64,000 nt of DNA from Gnetum montanum (GCA_015680685.1 MNCI01030115.1:545687-609686); one strand, 5' to 3'; positions 1 through 11,929 are shown, counted from the first letter of the stretch. Made by a program: numbers and translations. Notes: generated by a model from the letters alone, not told the origin.

Positions 1-434
1 ACACACGTGCTCGAAGTGGTCATACTGAATGCAGTTAACTAGGAGAGTCAAGGGTTGAGAGAGATTAATTATCTAGGAAAGCATTTAAACATTTAAAATA
101 ATTAAATCCTATTTAGCTTAGTTCATATGCTGCAAGGTTTATTAGAAAGTTCGTCTTTATTGCCATACACAAATGTGTGCTTAGGTACAATTTGCTCGAA
201 TAAAGATCCATTCACTTTGAGACTCCTATTATGGGCACATAGAAATTATTCTAACTCTGGAATGGTAAAACTGCTATAGTTTGGGTAAGGGACTAACTCT
301 AGATGATGGAACAAGGGAAAGATGCCTCTTATTTATAGACCTAGTGGTGGGCTGCGATATTGCGTATGCGATATTGCAGGGGCTAATGTGATATCATGGA
401 TGCAATATCGCATATGTGATATTGTGGCTCATCA
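1..434 (-). mobile_element. Element A: 3' LTR, truncated by window start
   Basis: This is the 5' part (U3 and some R/U5) of an LTR read on the minus strand. It starts at 434 with TGATGAG, directly after a polypurine tract. It matches the other A LTR at 6604-7402, including the block from the TATA box to the AATAAA signal. A TATA-like TATAAATA (minus) lies at 337-330. Between it and the LTR end is an array of GCGATATYGC-type palindromes. The rest of this LTR and the right-hand target duplication lie outside the window. Confidence 0.85.
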
Positions 435-436
435 TA

Positions 437-447
437 CCCCCATGACT
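437..447 (-). promoter_or_regulatory. Element A polypurine tract
   Basis: The minus strand reads AGTCATGGGGG followed by TA and then the LTR start TGATGAG. This is the expected position and composition of the plus-strand primer for reverse transcription. The same motif occurs at 1098-1108 (duplicated copy), 1656-1666 and 4384-4394, with a decayed copy near 3011-3021. Confidence 0.8.
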
Positions 448-599
448 GAATGAAAACTCATCCTCGAGTTCCTTACAAAATATTGGGAAGGTATGGGATT
501 ATTGACTTGAATGACACTAACGGTGAATGGGGTGATATGTGAATGGATCATCATTACAATACATGAAAAAATTAGTGTTCATGACGACAAGAGTGAAAA

Positions 600-814
600 C
601 TAAACACATTTAACATTCAGCCTTATTTGGCAGCTAAGAGAGAAGAGAGAAGAGAGGGAGAAAAGAAGAAGTCTGTTGCTGCCAATGCCAAGATTGCACT
701 TTTTTTTGTCCATCCATAAGCACATCATCAATCTTGTTCCTTGCATAACTACTCCAACACTAGTCCATTCCAAGTGTTTCCTCCCGATCCAATCCATTGG
801 TGCACGACTGCCAT
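600..814 (-). pseudogene. Short extra exon of element A
   Basis: The minus strand from the ATG at 814 follows a splice-acceptor-like TGTAG. It encodes a short, frameshifted peptide with a stretch related to CLWMDKKKCNLGIGS. Elements C and F have matching stretches (HLWMDNERCNLGIGS in C, WLWINNRRHKLSIGG in F) at the same position. No domain is recognised. In B, D and E the same position holds a much longer ORF, so this may be a relic of that ORF or a small independent exon. A second decayed copy lies in the duplicated segment near 1270-1473. Confidence 0.4.
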
Positions 815-874
815 CTACACACACAACATAGTCTTATATTAGTAAGGGTAAATGAATCACAATGCAATTGATAC
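815..874 (-). other. Intron-like signature, element A copy 1 (60 nt)
   Basis: On the minus strand the sequence reads AAG|GTATCAATTG ... CTTACTAATA ... TGTGTGTAG|ATG. It has a 5' splice site, a branch-point-like CTAAT and a 3' splice site. The length and motifs match those in the five other elements. Confidence 0.6.
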
Positions 875-1473
875 CTTGCCTCATGGAAATTAAGACCCAT
901 TCAATTTGAGACTACTATTGTGCACATATGAAAATTATTCTAACTCTTGAATGGTAAAACTGCTATAGTTTGGCTAAGGTACTAACTCTAGATGATTGAA
1001 TAAGGGAAAGCTACCTCTTATTTATAAACTCAGCGATGGGTTGTGATATCACGTATGTGCTATCGTAGGGCCCAATGCAATATCACAGCTCATCATACCC
1101 CCATGACTAAATGAAAACTCATCCTTAACTTCCTTACAAAATATTGGAAAGGTATGGGATTATTGACTCTAATGATACTAATGGTGAATGGGGTGATGTG
1201 TGAATGGATCATCATTACAATACATGATAAAATTAGTGTTCATGATGACAAGAGTGAACACTAAACACATTTGACATCCAACCTTATTTGGCAACTAAGA
1301 GAGAAGAGAGAAGAGAGAGAAAATAAGAAATCTATTGCTGCCGATGTCAAGATTGCACTTTTCATTATCTATCCATAAGCACATCATCAATCTTGTTCCT
1401 TGCATAACTGCTCTAGCACCAGTCCATTCCAAGTGTTTCCTCTAGATCCAATCCATTGGTGTACAATTACCAT

Positions 1474-1533
1474 TTGCACACACAACACAGTATTATATTG
1501 GCAAGGGTAAATGAATCACAATGCAATTGATAC
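1474..1533 (-). other. Intron-like signature, element A copy 2 (acceptor mutated)
   Basis: This is the duplicated version of the 815-874 signature and is also 60 nt long. The acceptor dinucleotide is changed from AG to AA before the ATG, so it would not splice normally. The donor GTATC is kept. Confidence 0.5.
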
Positions 1534-1659
1534 CTTTCCTCAGTATAATCTCCATTGGTTGAGTTGTGATATGGCTAATGCGGATCTGGAGATATAATAC
1601 TGGTAACTACCCGAGGTGTAGGCATTAAGAGAAAATCAAAAAAATTGGACCAAGACCCC

Positions 1660-2110
1660 CATGACTGAGAGAGAACCTCCAGTAGTGATAGAATGGAATA
1701 AAAATAAGAAATAAGAAAGATGGAGAACAAGAAACAATGACCATGCCAATAAAATGGATGTCAGGGATGGTAATGAACAAAATAAATGTTGATTGCAAAA
1801 ATTTTTAAGGGAAAGAAATTAACTGATGCACCAAATAGGAGTGCCAATGGGTCCTCTCCAAAGCAGGCTCATGCCCTTAATGCCCTAACATTCCCACATT
1901 CAAAGAGTCCATGGGCTCTAGAAATGTCATTTGGAAGCAAAAGTTAAAGTCTTAACCACAAGATTTTACTAAAAAGAAAACAATGTGTCAACCAAAATAT
2001 AGACTACTAACACAACCAACAATGAGGTAAACAATGGAGGAAGAATGATGGAAAGAAGAGAATGGAATGGAGTCTCAAGAACAAGGTGATGTACAACCCC
2101 TTGTGTATTA
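1660..2110 (+). pseudogene. Antisense accessory ORF remnant of element A
   Basis: The plus strand, which is antisense to A, contains a decayed reading frame with the block NRSANGSSPKQAHALNAL near 1840-1890 and KKRMEWSLKNKVMYNPL near 2058-2105. Both blocks recur in the antisense ORFs of C and F, and the first recurs in B, D and E. Several stops and frameshifts interrupt it. No known domain is recognised. Antisense extra ORFs between pol and the 3' LTR are known in Tat-lineage retrotransposons such as Grande. Confidence 0.6.
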
Positions 2111-3177
2111 ATGGTTAATATGACTTAGTAGATCTCATTCCAAATCTAGCCTCAAACAATCCACATCCAGTGACTTCGCATTAATACATTTGGCCAATCC
2201 ATCCACCTGAAGTAACATGAATGCCTTTGTCAAAGAGCCACCACCATTTTGACAAAATAAGAAAGGAGAAAGTAGGAAGTAAGGGTCTTAGTTAGAGGAA
2301 ACATGTCTGTTTAATCCCATAAATAGTGCTTGTAGCCCAGATGATTATTTTGTCTAAGGGGTGTGCTTTGAATTCTCACTATTTTTTTTATTTTATTTTT
2401 TTGCTTTTTTGCATGAGAACCACACTATGCAAATGCTTATTATTTTTATTTTTATTCACTCAGCTTTCCGATAATGGGGTAACATTGAAATGGTAAGAAA
2501 AACTCAAGAAGAAAACATCCAAGCACCCAAGAGAATGGCCAACACAAATGCATCAAGTCCCCTTGAAGTCATAGCCTTTTCAGTCCTTGAGTCCTTAGTT
2601 TGAAAACTTCCCAGTCACCAATTCATTAATAGTTCTTATTATATAAGAAAAGGGACTGTACAGTTCCAAGCCAAGAGAGACCATAGAAATTCATGGATGC
2701 ATGGATGATGTGAACTCATTGCCTATTATATTAAAAGAACCATACCTTAGTATCAACATCATAACTCAAAGGTAAAAACCAACATTAGCAATCAATGGAA
2801 TACAGTTCATACCATCATTAGAAGCACTTATTAGGTGAAAAATCTAACAAAATGGATAAACACACACACACACACAAATAAAAGAAAAAGTATGAACGAT
2901 GTTGCAAAACAAAGAATAAGAAAAGTTAAAGAAATTTGTAAAATAAAAATGTGTAAAAAAAAATTAAAAAGAAACTGAGGGCCTTGATTGATCAGCATAG
3001 ATGACCATCTTTCCCATGACTGAGTTGGAAGGGAGAAATCTGAAATGGTGAGCCAGGTCATCCTTTCTCCTATGTGGTATGTGAATAGACCATTCTAGGT
3101 TCATGATAAGGTTTGGTCTATTGAAAACAGACTAGTATTCTCCTATCAAAGTACTCGTTTGAATTTTCTAGGAGTTT
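2111..3177. other. Element A 3' untranslated region, AT-rich
   Basis: Noncoding region between the antisense ORF and the end of the protease/pol remnant. It holds an (AC)n tract near 2860-2876 and A-rich runs, and matches the 3' regions of C (20740-21700) and F (56210-57220). The minus strand at about 3177-3040 retains a few codons related to the integrase tail of F (TKPYHEPRM), followed by a decayed polypurine motif near 3011-3021. This indicates that almost the whole reverse transcriptase to integrase region is deleted here. Confidence 0.6.
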
Positions 3178-4079
3178 TCAACTTCCCCCTATTGGTGTTT
3201 TTAGATTAAGGGTTGGAAGTTGGTGACACTCATACTCCAATGCATCTATGCTTTCGATGTGTATGCACGTTGTTCTCTCAGTTAGTTCCATGCATATTGG
3301 TGAGTTGCTCTCTTGATTAGCTATCAACCACTGGGTGTTTTCTTGTTGTGTGGTTGCTACATACAGGCACCTTTGTATGTTAACCTCTGGTGCACACAAG
3401 TTGCATGCAGGCAATGCTGAACATTCCTGTATGCAATCACACCCTGTATCACTATATGTGATGCATGGAACTTTCTTATTCTCGATCTTCCCGTAAGTGT
3501 TTTCCTTATATATTTCCAAGGAAAGATCATGGATTCCCAAGCATTCATTCATGGTACTTATCCATGCCCTTCCCATTATTATTAGGAAGTCCCCTTTGCC
3601 ATTGTTGACTTGTATCACTAGGAAATCAGCTGGGTATGACCACACACACATGGTGGTAATGATGTCCTTAACCAGTCCCAAGGGAATGGTGATGGACTGG
3701 TCAACTAGCTCTAAGAGAATATTACTCTTCTTTAGTGGAGGCAGGTTCCAGGCTTTATACATTTCTTGTGATATCAAGTTTACTTCAGAACTTGAGTCCA
3801 GAAGAGCTTTACAAGGTTCATTCACAGTGACTTGGAGATAGATTAAGGGACTTCCAAGATCAGAGAATTTCTTGGGAAGGTGGCCCTTCTTGATCCAGTT
3901 AGTGATGGTATGTATTAACATAACTGTATGCGTTGAGCTCTATTTTTGGTTTGAAGGGAGCTCTGAAGCCTTATTTGATGGAGAGGCATTTGGAGAATCA
4001 ACCGCTTGTGGTTGTGAGAGCTTGTTTGGACTATTAGTTCTAAAGAAAGGTCTTCTCCTCATACGATTGTTATAACCAA
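3178..4079 (-). pseudogene. Element A retropepsin-like protease, degenerate
   Basis: An open stretch of 247 codons (3921-3178) is clearly homologous to the protease of F and C. It runs from HTITNWIKKGHLPKKFSD through the active-site block ALLDSSSEVNLIS to DFLIIMGRAWISTM. In active aspartic proteases the catalytic motif is D-[ST]-G; here the glycine is serine (DSS), while F keeps DSG. That change and the missing polymerase downstream make an active enzyme unlikely. It would have processed Gag-Pol in a cytoplasmic particle. The upstream proline/glutamine-rich part (4079-3922) links it to gag. Confidence 0.75.
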
Positions 4080-6458
4080 TAGTGGGTTGAAGGTTTACAG
4101 CTATTGTAGCATTGCATTGCTACGGTTGAGTGGGGAGTTCCCCTTGCATTGCTAGAGTAGGTGGTAATGGAGCTATCAGCATTAGAGTTGTGGATGGATT
4201 TGGAGGATGGTATGTATGTGGTGTGTCTCTCCTAGGAGAAGGTGTCCTATAATATTTCTAAGCTTGGTAGTGATGTTTTGGAGTCACGTGACCAACAGAG
4301 TCACGTGGAGAGATTGGCTATTGCACATAATAGACATATGGATCTGGTTGCCGGTAAGGGTATTGTTGCCTTGGCGGCGGCATCCCCCATGACTGTGGGT
4401 ATTTCCATTGCTCGTGTTGCTTAATAGGTTGTGGGTGGGTTTCACTTGGATAATACATTAATGGTTGGTGGAACTAGCTTGGGTTACCTTGGGAATAAGG
4501 TAACTGTCGGGGTGCTTGCCATTTGTTAAGTTGTGGTTTAAGTGCATACATCCCAAACTCATGCAAATGTGAAATTATTGGGCAACATCCCTTAGGATGG
4601 TCATACTAGCATATCTCATATCCATCATCATTTTCCATGTTAGAATCCACAACCTCTTCAGTGATGGTCATTTTACCCTTACCTTTGTTACGTGCATGGT
4701 CCAAATCCCTCTTTTTCTTTCTATCATAGTCACTACTTCGCTCCTTAGACTCCTCTATGATTTTGAGGACAGTTTCAAATCTACTATCCAAGGAGTCCCA
4801 CATTTGGTCTACCTTTGCTAACACTTCTATTGTTAATTTTTGGAGTGGTAAGGTTTTCCTATTCACCATCTCCTCAAGTGGTGACTCTTCCTCCTCCTCA
4901 AAGACTCTCACTCCCCTTCTTCAGAGGGAAGGATTGTGGTTATACTCTTCGACACTTTCTCTCTTACATAGCTCTCCTTCTCCCTTAGCTACTTGCTCTA
5001 GCAATCTATGGATTTGATGGGACCTAATCTCTGATAATCTCCCTTGGGCATATGTTCCAAGGGTTCTCCTAGTTTCATGCCTAAGTCCATCTACGAGATG
5101 GTGTAGTTGATCCTGCTACGAGTAACCATGGCCCAAGCAACAATGTAACAGTGCATAGTATCGACCCATGGTAGCATCCAAGGATTCATAAGTTCCCTGC
5201 TTCCATCCTTGGATTTACTTTCATAGGTTGGACACCTGGGAGTATGTTTGTTACTTATCATTAAATAGTTCTAGCATTGTACTCCACCTTTGAATGGATT
5301 TCGGTTTCAAGGACTGGTACCAGCTTTCTATTTCTTTTACCAATATCCTTGGGAATAACTTTAGCTTTTTCCATTCATTCTCAATGTTCTACAAGGCACA
5401 TGCATCATGAAATTCTTGTAAGTGATTTTGAGGATCAGCGTTGTATCCCCCCTTAAATCGTGGGATATTATTCATGTCTAGTCTCTTGACCCTGCTATCT
5501 TTGTGGTGCCTTGTGGGTATTCTAACAGCCTTCATGATGTCTAACATGCTTCAGGTTGCAATAGGGGTTCTTCATGGTCATTTCTTTCATAGCGTCTATG
5601 ATTTCTACATGGTTCCCTACTTTCCCTTCTTCCATGCCGTGATTCTCTAGAATGTCCTCGTCCTCGTTCTCGACTCTCTTGTCGAGGTCTCTCATTTTGT
5701 TTACCCTTATCCTCATGGTTAGGTTCCTTATGACTACATCCTAATACATAAGGAGTGGGTGAATGTGATGATGAAGGTGAAGAATAAGGAGAACCATTAC
5801 CATGATGATGTTTCCTATCTTCTCTTTGGTGGTCTCAACCCTGATCATGATGATGATTAGAATGCCCATCCTTATCATGTGTTTGTGTTCCCTCATTGAA
5901 CACTTGGTGTTTGTGGGGATTAGAACTAGGGTTGTGAATTGTGGGGTGAAGGTTCTAATACACCACCTCCTCACTATCATTAGGAGGGCGAACATCATTT
6001 CATGGAGAACTTATTGAAATAGGTTCACCACCCTTAATTTTTCTTAAGATGGGTGGAGCATTATGGGGTCCTTTGTCCTTCAATGATGTATGGTAACTTT
6101 CCTGTTACAAGTTCTATTGACATTGTGATTTTATGGAATGGTAGTCCCTTGTGCTTTAATCACATGCAACATACTCTATGTATAACTGTGACATGCCTAT
6201 TCATGCAAGGGAACGAAGGAGCATGTTGGGGGCTGCTCTATCTAGAGGCAATACTATGTTACCATCCAAGTCTCTCCAACACAGTTGTTCATCTTGATGG
6301 AGAATAAAGGTAAAGTCAGGTATATACTCATCATGATGAATATATACCACATAGAATTGTTAAGGAACTAGCGGATTTTGGTTATGTGTGTTGTGTCGTC
6401 GATTGTCTTTTGTGTGAGTCCTAGGCGGTGAAGTGCTTTTGTGTGAAGATGAAGACAT
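4080..6458 (-). pseudogene. Element A gag, degenerate
   Basis: Minus-strand gag remnant. The ATG at 6458 opens MSSSSHKSTSPPRT, matching the gag starts of C and F, about 130 bp inside the PBS. Recognisable in order are: an N-terminal block around DFTFILHQDEQLCWRDLDGN; a charged linker; the capsid-like core with RLDMNNIPRFKGGYN and DGLRHETRRTLGTYAQG; a coiled-coil region (4911-4700); and a zinc-knuckle-like EICQYDHPKGCCP just after 4611. Stops and frameshifts break it. It would form the particle shell. The proline-rich C-terminal part contains the gag copy of the polypurine motif at 4384-4394. Confidence 0.75.
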
Positions 6459-6584
6459 TTTTTTCTTGTTCAGTGTGCTAGTTATTGTTGTCTTATTTTT
6501 CTTTTGATCAACCCTAAGGGTTAGTTCTAGCTCCCAATGATATGGATGATCTCCTATGTTCTATGTAGCACACAAACAACTAAG

Positions 6585-6602
6585 TCCCTGGCAACGACAC
6601 CA
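6585..6602 (-). other. Element A primer-binding site (tRNA-Asp)
   Basis: The minus strand reads TGGTGTCGTTGCCAGGGA one base after the LTR end. This matches the complement of the 3' end of plant tRNA-Asp (TGGCGCCGTTGCCGGGGA) at most positions. Confidence 0.8.
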
Positions 6603-6603
6603 A

Positions 6604-7402
6604 TGAAGAGTGGCGAGGTACCCCTACACTCAACCATATAAGTACAAGCATCTCACGTGTGATCCAGTCGAACTCCAAGGACTAAGTGCTTACGTGCCCT
6701 AATGGAACACTTAAGGTTAATCAATGACTGTCTTCCCAGACTTACTTGTATTGTCACAGTTGTATGGTTAAGTAAGCCTCAGGTGTATGATTTTTATATC
6801 TTTTATCTTTTTAACACCTATGCTAATAGGGGAAAGGTGAAGAGACTAAATGACTAACTTTCATTAACTATTTATTAACTAAGTTCTAATTATCCTAGCA
6901 CTATAATTCATCCCCACTTTCCACACACACCTTGAACTAGTGCAACACTACTGGGATTACTAAACACTACTCGTTACTAGGTTACCAAGCGTTACACATG
7001 TGCTCAAAGTGGTCGTACTGAATGCACTTAACTAGGAGGGTCAAGGGTTGAGAGAGAGTTTAATTATCTAGGAAATCATTTAAACATTAAACAATAATTA
7101 AATCCTATTTATCTTAGTCCATATGCTACAAGGTTTATTAGAAAGTTCGTCTTTATTTCCGTACACAAATGTGTGCTTAGGTACAATTTGCTCAAATAAA
7201 GATCTGTTCACTTTGAGACACCTACTACGGGCACATGGAAATTATTCTAACTTTGGAATGGTAAAACTACTATAGTTTGGCTAAGGGACTAACTCTAGAT
7301 GATTCAACAAGGGAAAGCCGCCTTTTATTTATAGACCTCGCGATGGGCCACAATATCGCAGGGGCCAATGCGATATCACGTATGTGATATCGTGGCTTAT
7401 TA
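6604..7402 (-). mobile_element. Element A: 5' LTR
   Basis: Complete minus-strand LTR of about 799 bp. Its 3' end is at 6604 (CTCTTCA, a decayed CTCATCA) and its 5' end at 7402 (TAATAAGCC, a decayed TGATGAGCC). A TATA-like box lies at 7333-7326, and an AATAAA-like signal with the surrounding GTCTTTATT block near 7150. The GATATCGC palindrome array between TATA and 7402 is shorter than in the 3' LTR. The flanking bases ATAAG (7403-7407) would be one copy of the target duplication; the other is outside the window. Confidence 0.85.
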
Positions 7403-8549
7403 ATAAGACAATAAATGGTAGCACAATGTAGCAAGGTTGGTGAGAGAAAATCATGCATGCTACCACTCGTGGCAAGAAAAATCATGCAAGGCATAAAATA
7501 GTAGTGCTAGGTATCAAGATCAAATACCAAGCAATAATGCAAACTAGTGTAGGGTACTAAAAATACTAATTAATAAAGTATATGATGGTGGTAAACTAGT
7601 GAAGATAGAGTAGATAGTAGACATAGTGGTAAAAATAAGATGGAATAATGTAGCTCAATGGTGGAGAAAGAAGAACAAGCAAAATATAAATGAGTATAAT
7701 GTCCAAAGTAAAAACTATTTACTTCTCAAAGTTTTATTTTTTAACTTTATCTATTTAATCAAAATATTTCTTAGAAATACATTTAAATATTTATTAGATG
7801 CCTTTATTTAAAATTCCTTTTAAGAGCCTTGGAGGATTTAGTTAGAGGTTCCTTTTAAAAATATCTCTAAAGAAACATATTAGATGCATTTTACAAAATG
7901 AGTGTAATTGGCCTATACTAGTTTCTAGAAGGGTACCTTTTAAAGCCATTTAGAAAGTAACCTTTTAAAGCCCTTACAAATTGCCTTTACTTAGCTATAA
8001 AGGATATAGTTGGAAGGCCACATTCAAAGATATTTTCATGATATATCTCTATTTGTTTCTAAAAGGGTATTTCCTAAACATTATTAGAAAAGTTTTACAA
8101 AAATCTTATTAAAAAAACTTACTAGAACACTATGAAGATATTCATTCTAGCCTTCTAACTACAACTTAGGAAAAATTAGAGATATTTCTCTAAAATGTTT
8201 CTAAAGGTAAGTTTTTAGGATCTAGTAAAGGTGTTTTATTAAGGAAAAATTCTCAAGGTGGCCTTGGGTTGTTTCATAATGAAAAACCTCTAATGGTCTC
8301 CTTGGATTGGCCCATTAGAAGCATTTTTAAAATAGAAATGCTTCTAAAAGATTATATAAAGGTGTTTCCTTTTAATAAAATGGCTCTAACACTATCTTGT
8401 TAAGGTGATACAATTTAGGAACACCTCTAATGATGTTTTTCATTATAGTACATCTTGTAATATTTTAGGCACATTTGGATATATAACTTTCTATTATGTA
8501 CTAAGCCTTTTTTTAAAATAAATTTTAAGGTATATTCACTATGGCATCT
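7403..8549. other. AT-rich intergenic DNA, no gene recognised
   Basis: I see no gene here. The region contains short degenerate internal repetitions such as CCTTTTAAAGCC near 7930-7980 and repeated blocks ending in AGATGC. No conserved reading frame or LTR boundary is evident. Confidence 0.5.
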
Positions 8550-8560
8550 TGTTTCTAGAT

Positions 8561-8924
8561 GTCATGTCAACTAGTAAATATATGTAATATTTAACATTGT
8601 GCTTATATAATACAACAAAAAATGAAAAATAAAATAAAAAGAATGCTCAATTAATGTATAAATAATGTATCTAGGTCATGCTTCTAAGATTTCTTAGGAT
8701 TATCTTTCTTTAGCATCTATCCCTTAGAGGCAATGTAGCATTACCACTATAGTTAGGCCTGTACCTAGCTAGAGGGGTAGCTAGTCACCTTCCTCTCTTG
8801 CTTCACCTAGCATCCATTAGTCACCTTTACTTGCATTACCACTCCATGCTAGTACAACCTCTAATTTCTAGGTGAAAATACCTCAAGTCAAATCCTAAAA
8901 GATCACCTCAAAAAACATGCTTGT
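8561..8924 (-). mobile_element. Truncated LTR of a second retrotransposon family
   Basis: Related to the middle of the LTR at 37462-38060: shared blocks include AATATATGTAA, AATGCT..ATTAATGT, the TTAGGCCTGTACCTAGC region and CACTCCATGCTAG. It stops at about 8924, exactly where the neighbouring LTR copy (8925-9341) begins with TGTGATGTC. Both LTR ends are missing. Confidence 0.55.
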
Positions 8925-9341
8925 TGTGATGTCCCATCCTTGAATGTCATGGAAAACATCAAATATACATTATATTAGACATTATGTGTAAGAAGAAAAT
9001 ATACTAAACATCAAATATATGTAACATTTGACATTATGTGTAAAGAAAATAATAGGAAAATGTAGAAGGAGAAAGTAAAGAATGCTTTATTAATGTGGAA
9101 TACTATATTTTGATCATGCTTTGAGAGTATTCCTTGGGGTTTTATTTCTTCAACATCTATCCCCTAAGAGGCAAACCAGCATTGTGACCATGATTAGGCT
9201 TATAACNATTATTACAATGCACCCTTTGACGTCTCAATTACAACTATCCTTTTGGGTCTTATTATGATAACAATAACATTTTTTGTGAAGATGCACAATC
9301 TTCATTATGCAGTAGCATCATTTGGAAATGGGGATGTGACA
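8925..9341 (-). mobile_element. LTR (tRNA-Met type family) with internal gap at an N
   Basis: Starts TGTGATGTC and ends GATGTGACA, as does the better preserved LTR at 37462-38060. About 150-180 bp present in that LTR are missing exactly at the ambiguous base 9207. The missing part resembles the end of the truncated copy just upstream (8561-8924). This LTR lies downstream of the CCR4-like remnant in the same relative position as its counterpart near 38 kb. Confidence 0.6.
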
Positions 9342-9785
9342 ATCTACCTTCCTTAGGTTTCATTCATCCTCAAACGAGTTTGTGTTCACTATCTTTTTCT
9401 AGGTCCAATGTATCTTTAATGATCCTATGCTCCAATAATTTTATTTCTCCTTTGAACTTGATGTTTTTTCTTTTTTATTCTACAAACAAGACACATGTAA
9501 GAAAATTATATGAAAAAATAAATATTACTTTCTTGATACTTGCCTTATTTTTTATGATAATGAAAAGAGGTGAATTAAAAATCTACCAAACACCAATCAC
9601 CAATCCTAACTAAGATCACACAAAGTGTAACTCGAATCTGGTTACCCAAGTGAAGGTAGGAAAAATTATTTATTTCCATCTTTCATTACCTTAGATATTT
9701 TATTTATCTAATTAAAATATAAATTAAATAATAAAGAAAATAATAAAATTTATCAAATAAAGCAAGGGTGAGATATTTCCTAATC

Positions 9786-10811
9786 TTAATCAACCTTATG
9801 AATTGATGGAAGTAATTGTAATTCTATCATAAGTGGTATATGATCGAATGATCTTTGTTTGGGATGCCAAGGCTTGACCTAGATTCTTCTCCACTTCTTC
9901 TTTAGAAATCAACTCTAGTAACTTGGCAACTTGGAAGAATTAGACATTGTACCAAATATAATCTAGGGTCTCAATGAATAATGTTGTTGATCCATCCTCA
10001 TTAATCATAGTTTAGTATTTGGTAAATTGTGGTTCTTGATGAGTATTATTCATAAACAACATTTATTCCTAAATTCTAGAATCTAATTTATCTGTTAAAG
10101 ATTCAAAGTAAGCAAAATATGCACTAGCTAATGGAATTACATGTTGAATTGATGGAAACATCTTCTTCAAATCATGTTCATCTTCCAATGAATTTTTTAC
10201 ACATCCACATTTTAAGAATTGATAAACACCACCTCCAACTTTTGCATTGAAGTCTTCACAAAGGATAATTGGCACTAGATATATATAGCTTAGGAGTAAC
10301 TTATTCTTCAAATTTTCTCATTAACATAGTTTGATGTCTAGACATGTTGGTTTGACAATCAAATGTGTGTTAACTACACATACACATATTCTTGATAATT
10401 GGATTTTTAGTATGAATGCCAAAGCTATATGACCTTTCTAAAATCTTGATTGTTTCTCCTTTTCCATCACTTGAAGTTCTAGAATTTCAAAAATCATATT
10501 TTCTAAACTCCATTCAAACCTTTGTACTGATTCAAACTTATCTTCTTTATAAAAGATCATGCAACCATTCATGTTGTGATTTCTATAATATGCTAATCTG
10601 TATGGCTCAAAAGAAGAACTTTCATAAGAACCTTTATTTTTGTAAATACCTTTGTATCCCATCTTTCCAAAACATGGTTGGAATTGATATAGGAATTACC
10701 ATGGAAAAACTTTTTGTAGGCATAGAACAACAGCTTCCAAACTTTATATTGATATTCATGCTAATCCAAGGCTCGTGGTGGATATAGCAAATGTTGTTTC
10801 TTGGTCACTAA
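9786..10811 (-). pseudogene. CCR4-like nuclease remnant, C-terminal part (copy 1)
   Basis: Minus-strand exonic sequence of the endonuclease/exonuclease/phosphatase fold, as in plant CCR4-homologue deadenylases that shorten mRNA poly(A) tails. In order: a decayed VLCLQKV block near 10745 (normally LCLQEV, so the metal-binding Glu is Lys); GYKGIY and GCMIFYKEDKFE (10662-10540); VVNTHL (about 10370); ILCEDFN (normally GDFN) near 10265; VYQFL; PLASAY; LDYIWY near 9955; and FDHIPLMIEL near 9850 (normally SDH), with a stop near 9790. Stops and frameshifts indicate a pseudogene. Element B is inserted at the 5' edge; the missing N-terminal piece is at 28450-28616. Confidence 0.75.
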
Positions 10812-11719
10812 TGAGCAGTGGAGTAGTCCAATACCCAACCATACGAGTTATGAGTGTTCATGCATAGCCTGGTCGAATTTCATGGACAAGGCAATGTATT
10901 TATTCTAGTAATTGGTTAGAGTTCACGATTGTTATCTTCCCATGTGAGTTAGTAAAATCATTGCATATCGTTTAACTCACAGTGAGGCATATGATAATGA
11001 TGTTGTTTTCACCATAATTTGCCTAGAAAACATAAGGTAAGAGTAAAGGTTTATAATTTTAAGTAATTGTAAGCAAATCAAATCTAGCCTATGTGTTGAT
11101 CAATCGATCCTAACCTTCCATTCATACCTTGGACTTCATGTAAATAATACTAGGATTACCAAGTACCACACCACTAGGCATACCAAGTGATAGTACTACT
11201 AGGTTACCAAGTAGTTATACTTAAGTGTTTGAGATCAGTCATACTCATTTTGCTTAACAATAGGGATAGTAAAGTTCATAAAAAGTAAATTAGAAACTAA
11301 TGAAAATAATAAACATTAAGCTAAGCGGAAATAGTAAAATTATTCTAAGTGTAAGTAATAAAGACTAAGTGATACTGCAATGATGCAGGATAATCTTGAT
11401 CTTTATTTCTATGCATGAAGCATGTATAAGTACATTCGACTCAAATAAAGAATTCATTCAATTACTAAAAATCACATTGCAAGCATACACTCCTAAGTGC
11501 TCAGTGCTAAAATTAAGAAAACAAACTAAGATAATTTTGCTAAGTGTGAAATGAAACTATTTGTATATGGTGCACCTTAGTGTTACAGTTATAGGCCTAC
11601 ACATGTTTATGATATCGGATACATGACATCGTAGCTTGTGCCCTGATATCAGGGATTCAATATCGTAGCTTTGATACTATATATCTAGTATCATGACCTA
11701 GAAGAAATTCAATTTATCA
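10812..11719 (-). mobile_element. Element B: 3' LTR
   Basis: A minus-strand LTR of about 908 bp, matching 27543-28449. Its 5' end at 11719 is TGATAAATTGAA, directly after a polypurine tract; its 3' end at 10812 is shortened (CTCA). The U3 contains GATATC-type boxes near 11610-11700. An AATAAA-like signal lies near 11405 (minus). Confidence 0.85.
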
Positions 11720-11733
11720 TACCCCCATGACTG
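11720..11733 (-). promoter_or_regulatory. Element B polypurine tract
   Basis: The minus strand reads CAGTCATGGGGGTA immediately before the LTR start, identical in core to the tracts of A, C and E. Confidence 0.8.
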
Positions 11734-11929
11734 ACTAAAAACTCATCCTTGAGTTAAAATAAAATGAGGATAGAGTTCATTACAAAATTAGGAGGTAGAT
11801 CTATATGACATTGACTTTTATATACATGACTTTCTGATGTTGTAGTGGAGTTTACAAAAATGACATGACTCGTGACATAACAACTAGACAAAACAAACAA
11901 AATTTGATGGAGCTGGATGTAGCCTTATG

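Larger units (their letters stand above)
201..1545. repeat. Tandem duplication of LTR U3 plus 3' untranslated region in A
   Basis: Positions about 201-886 and 890-1545 are two copies of one segment, offset by about 680-690 bp. Each copy contains part of the LTR U3 with TATA box, the LTR end, the polypurine tract (437-447 and 1098-1108), the short extra exon and the intron-like signature. The copies differ by scattered substitutions and small indels. The U3 palindrome array is shorter in the second copy. The duplication lies wholly inside element A and probably arose by unequal or template-switching recombination. Confidence 0.85.
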
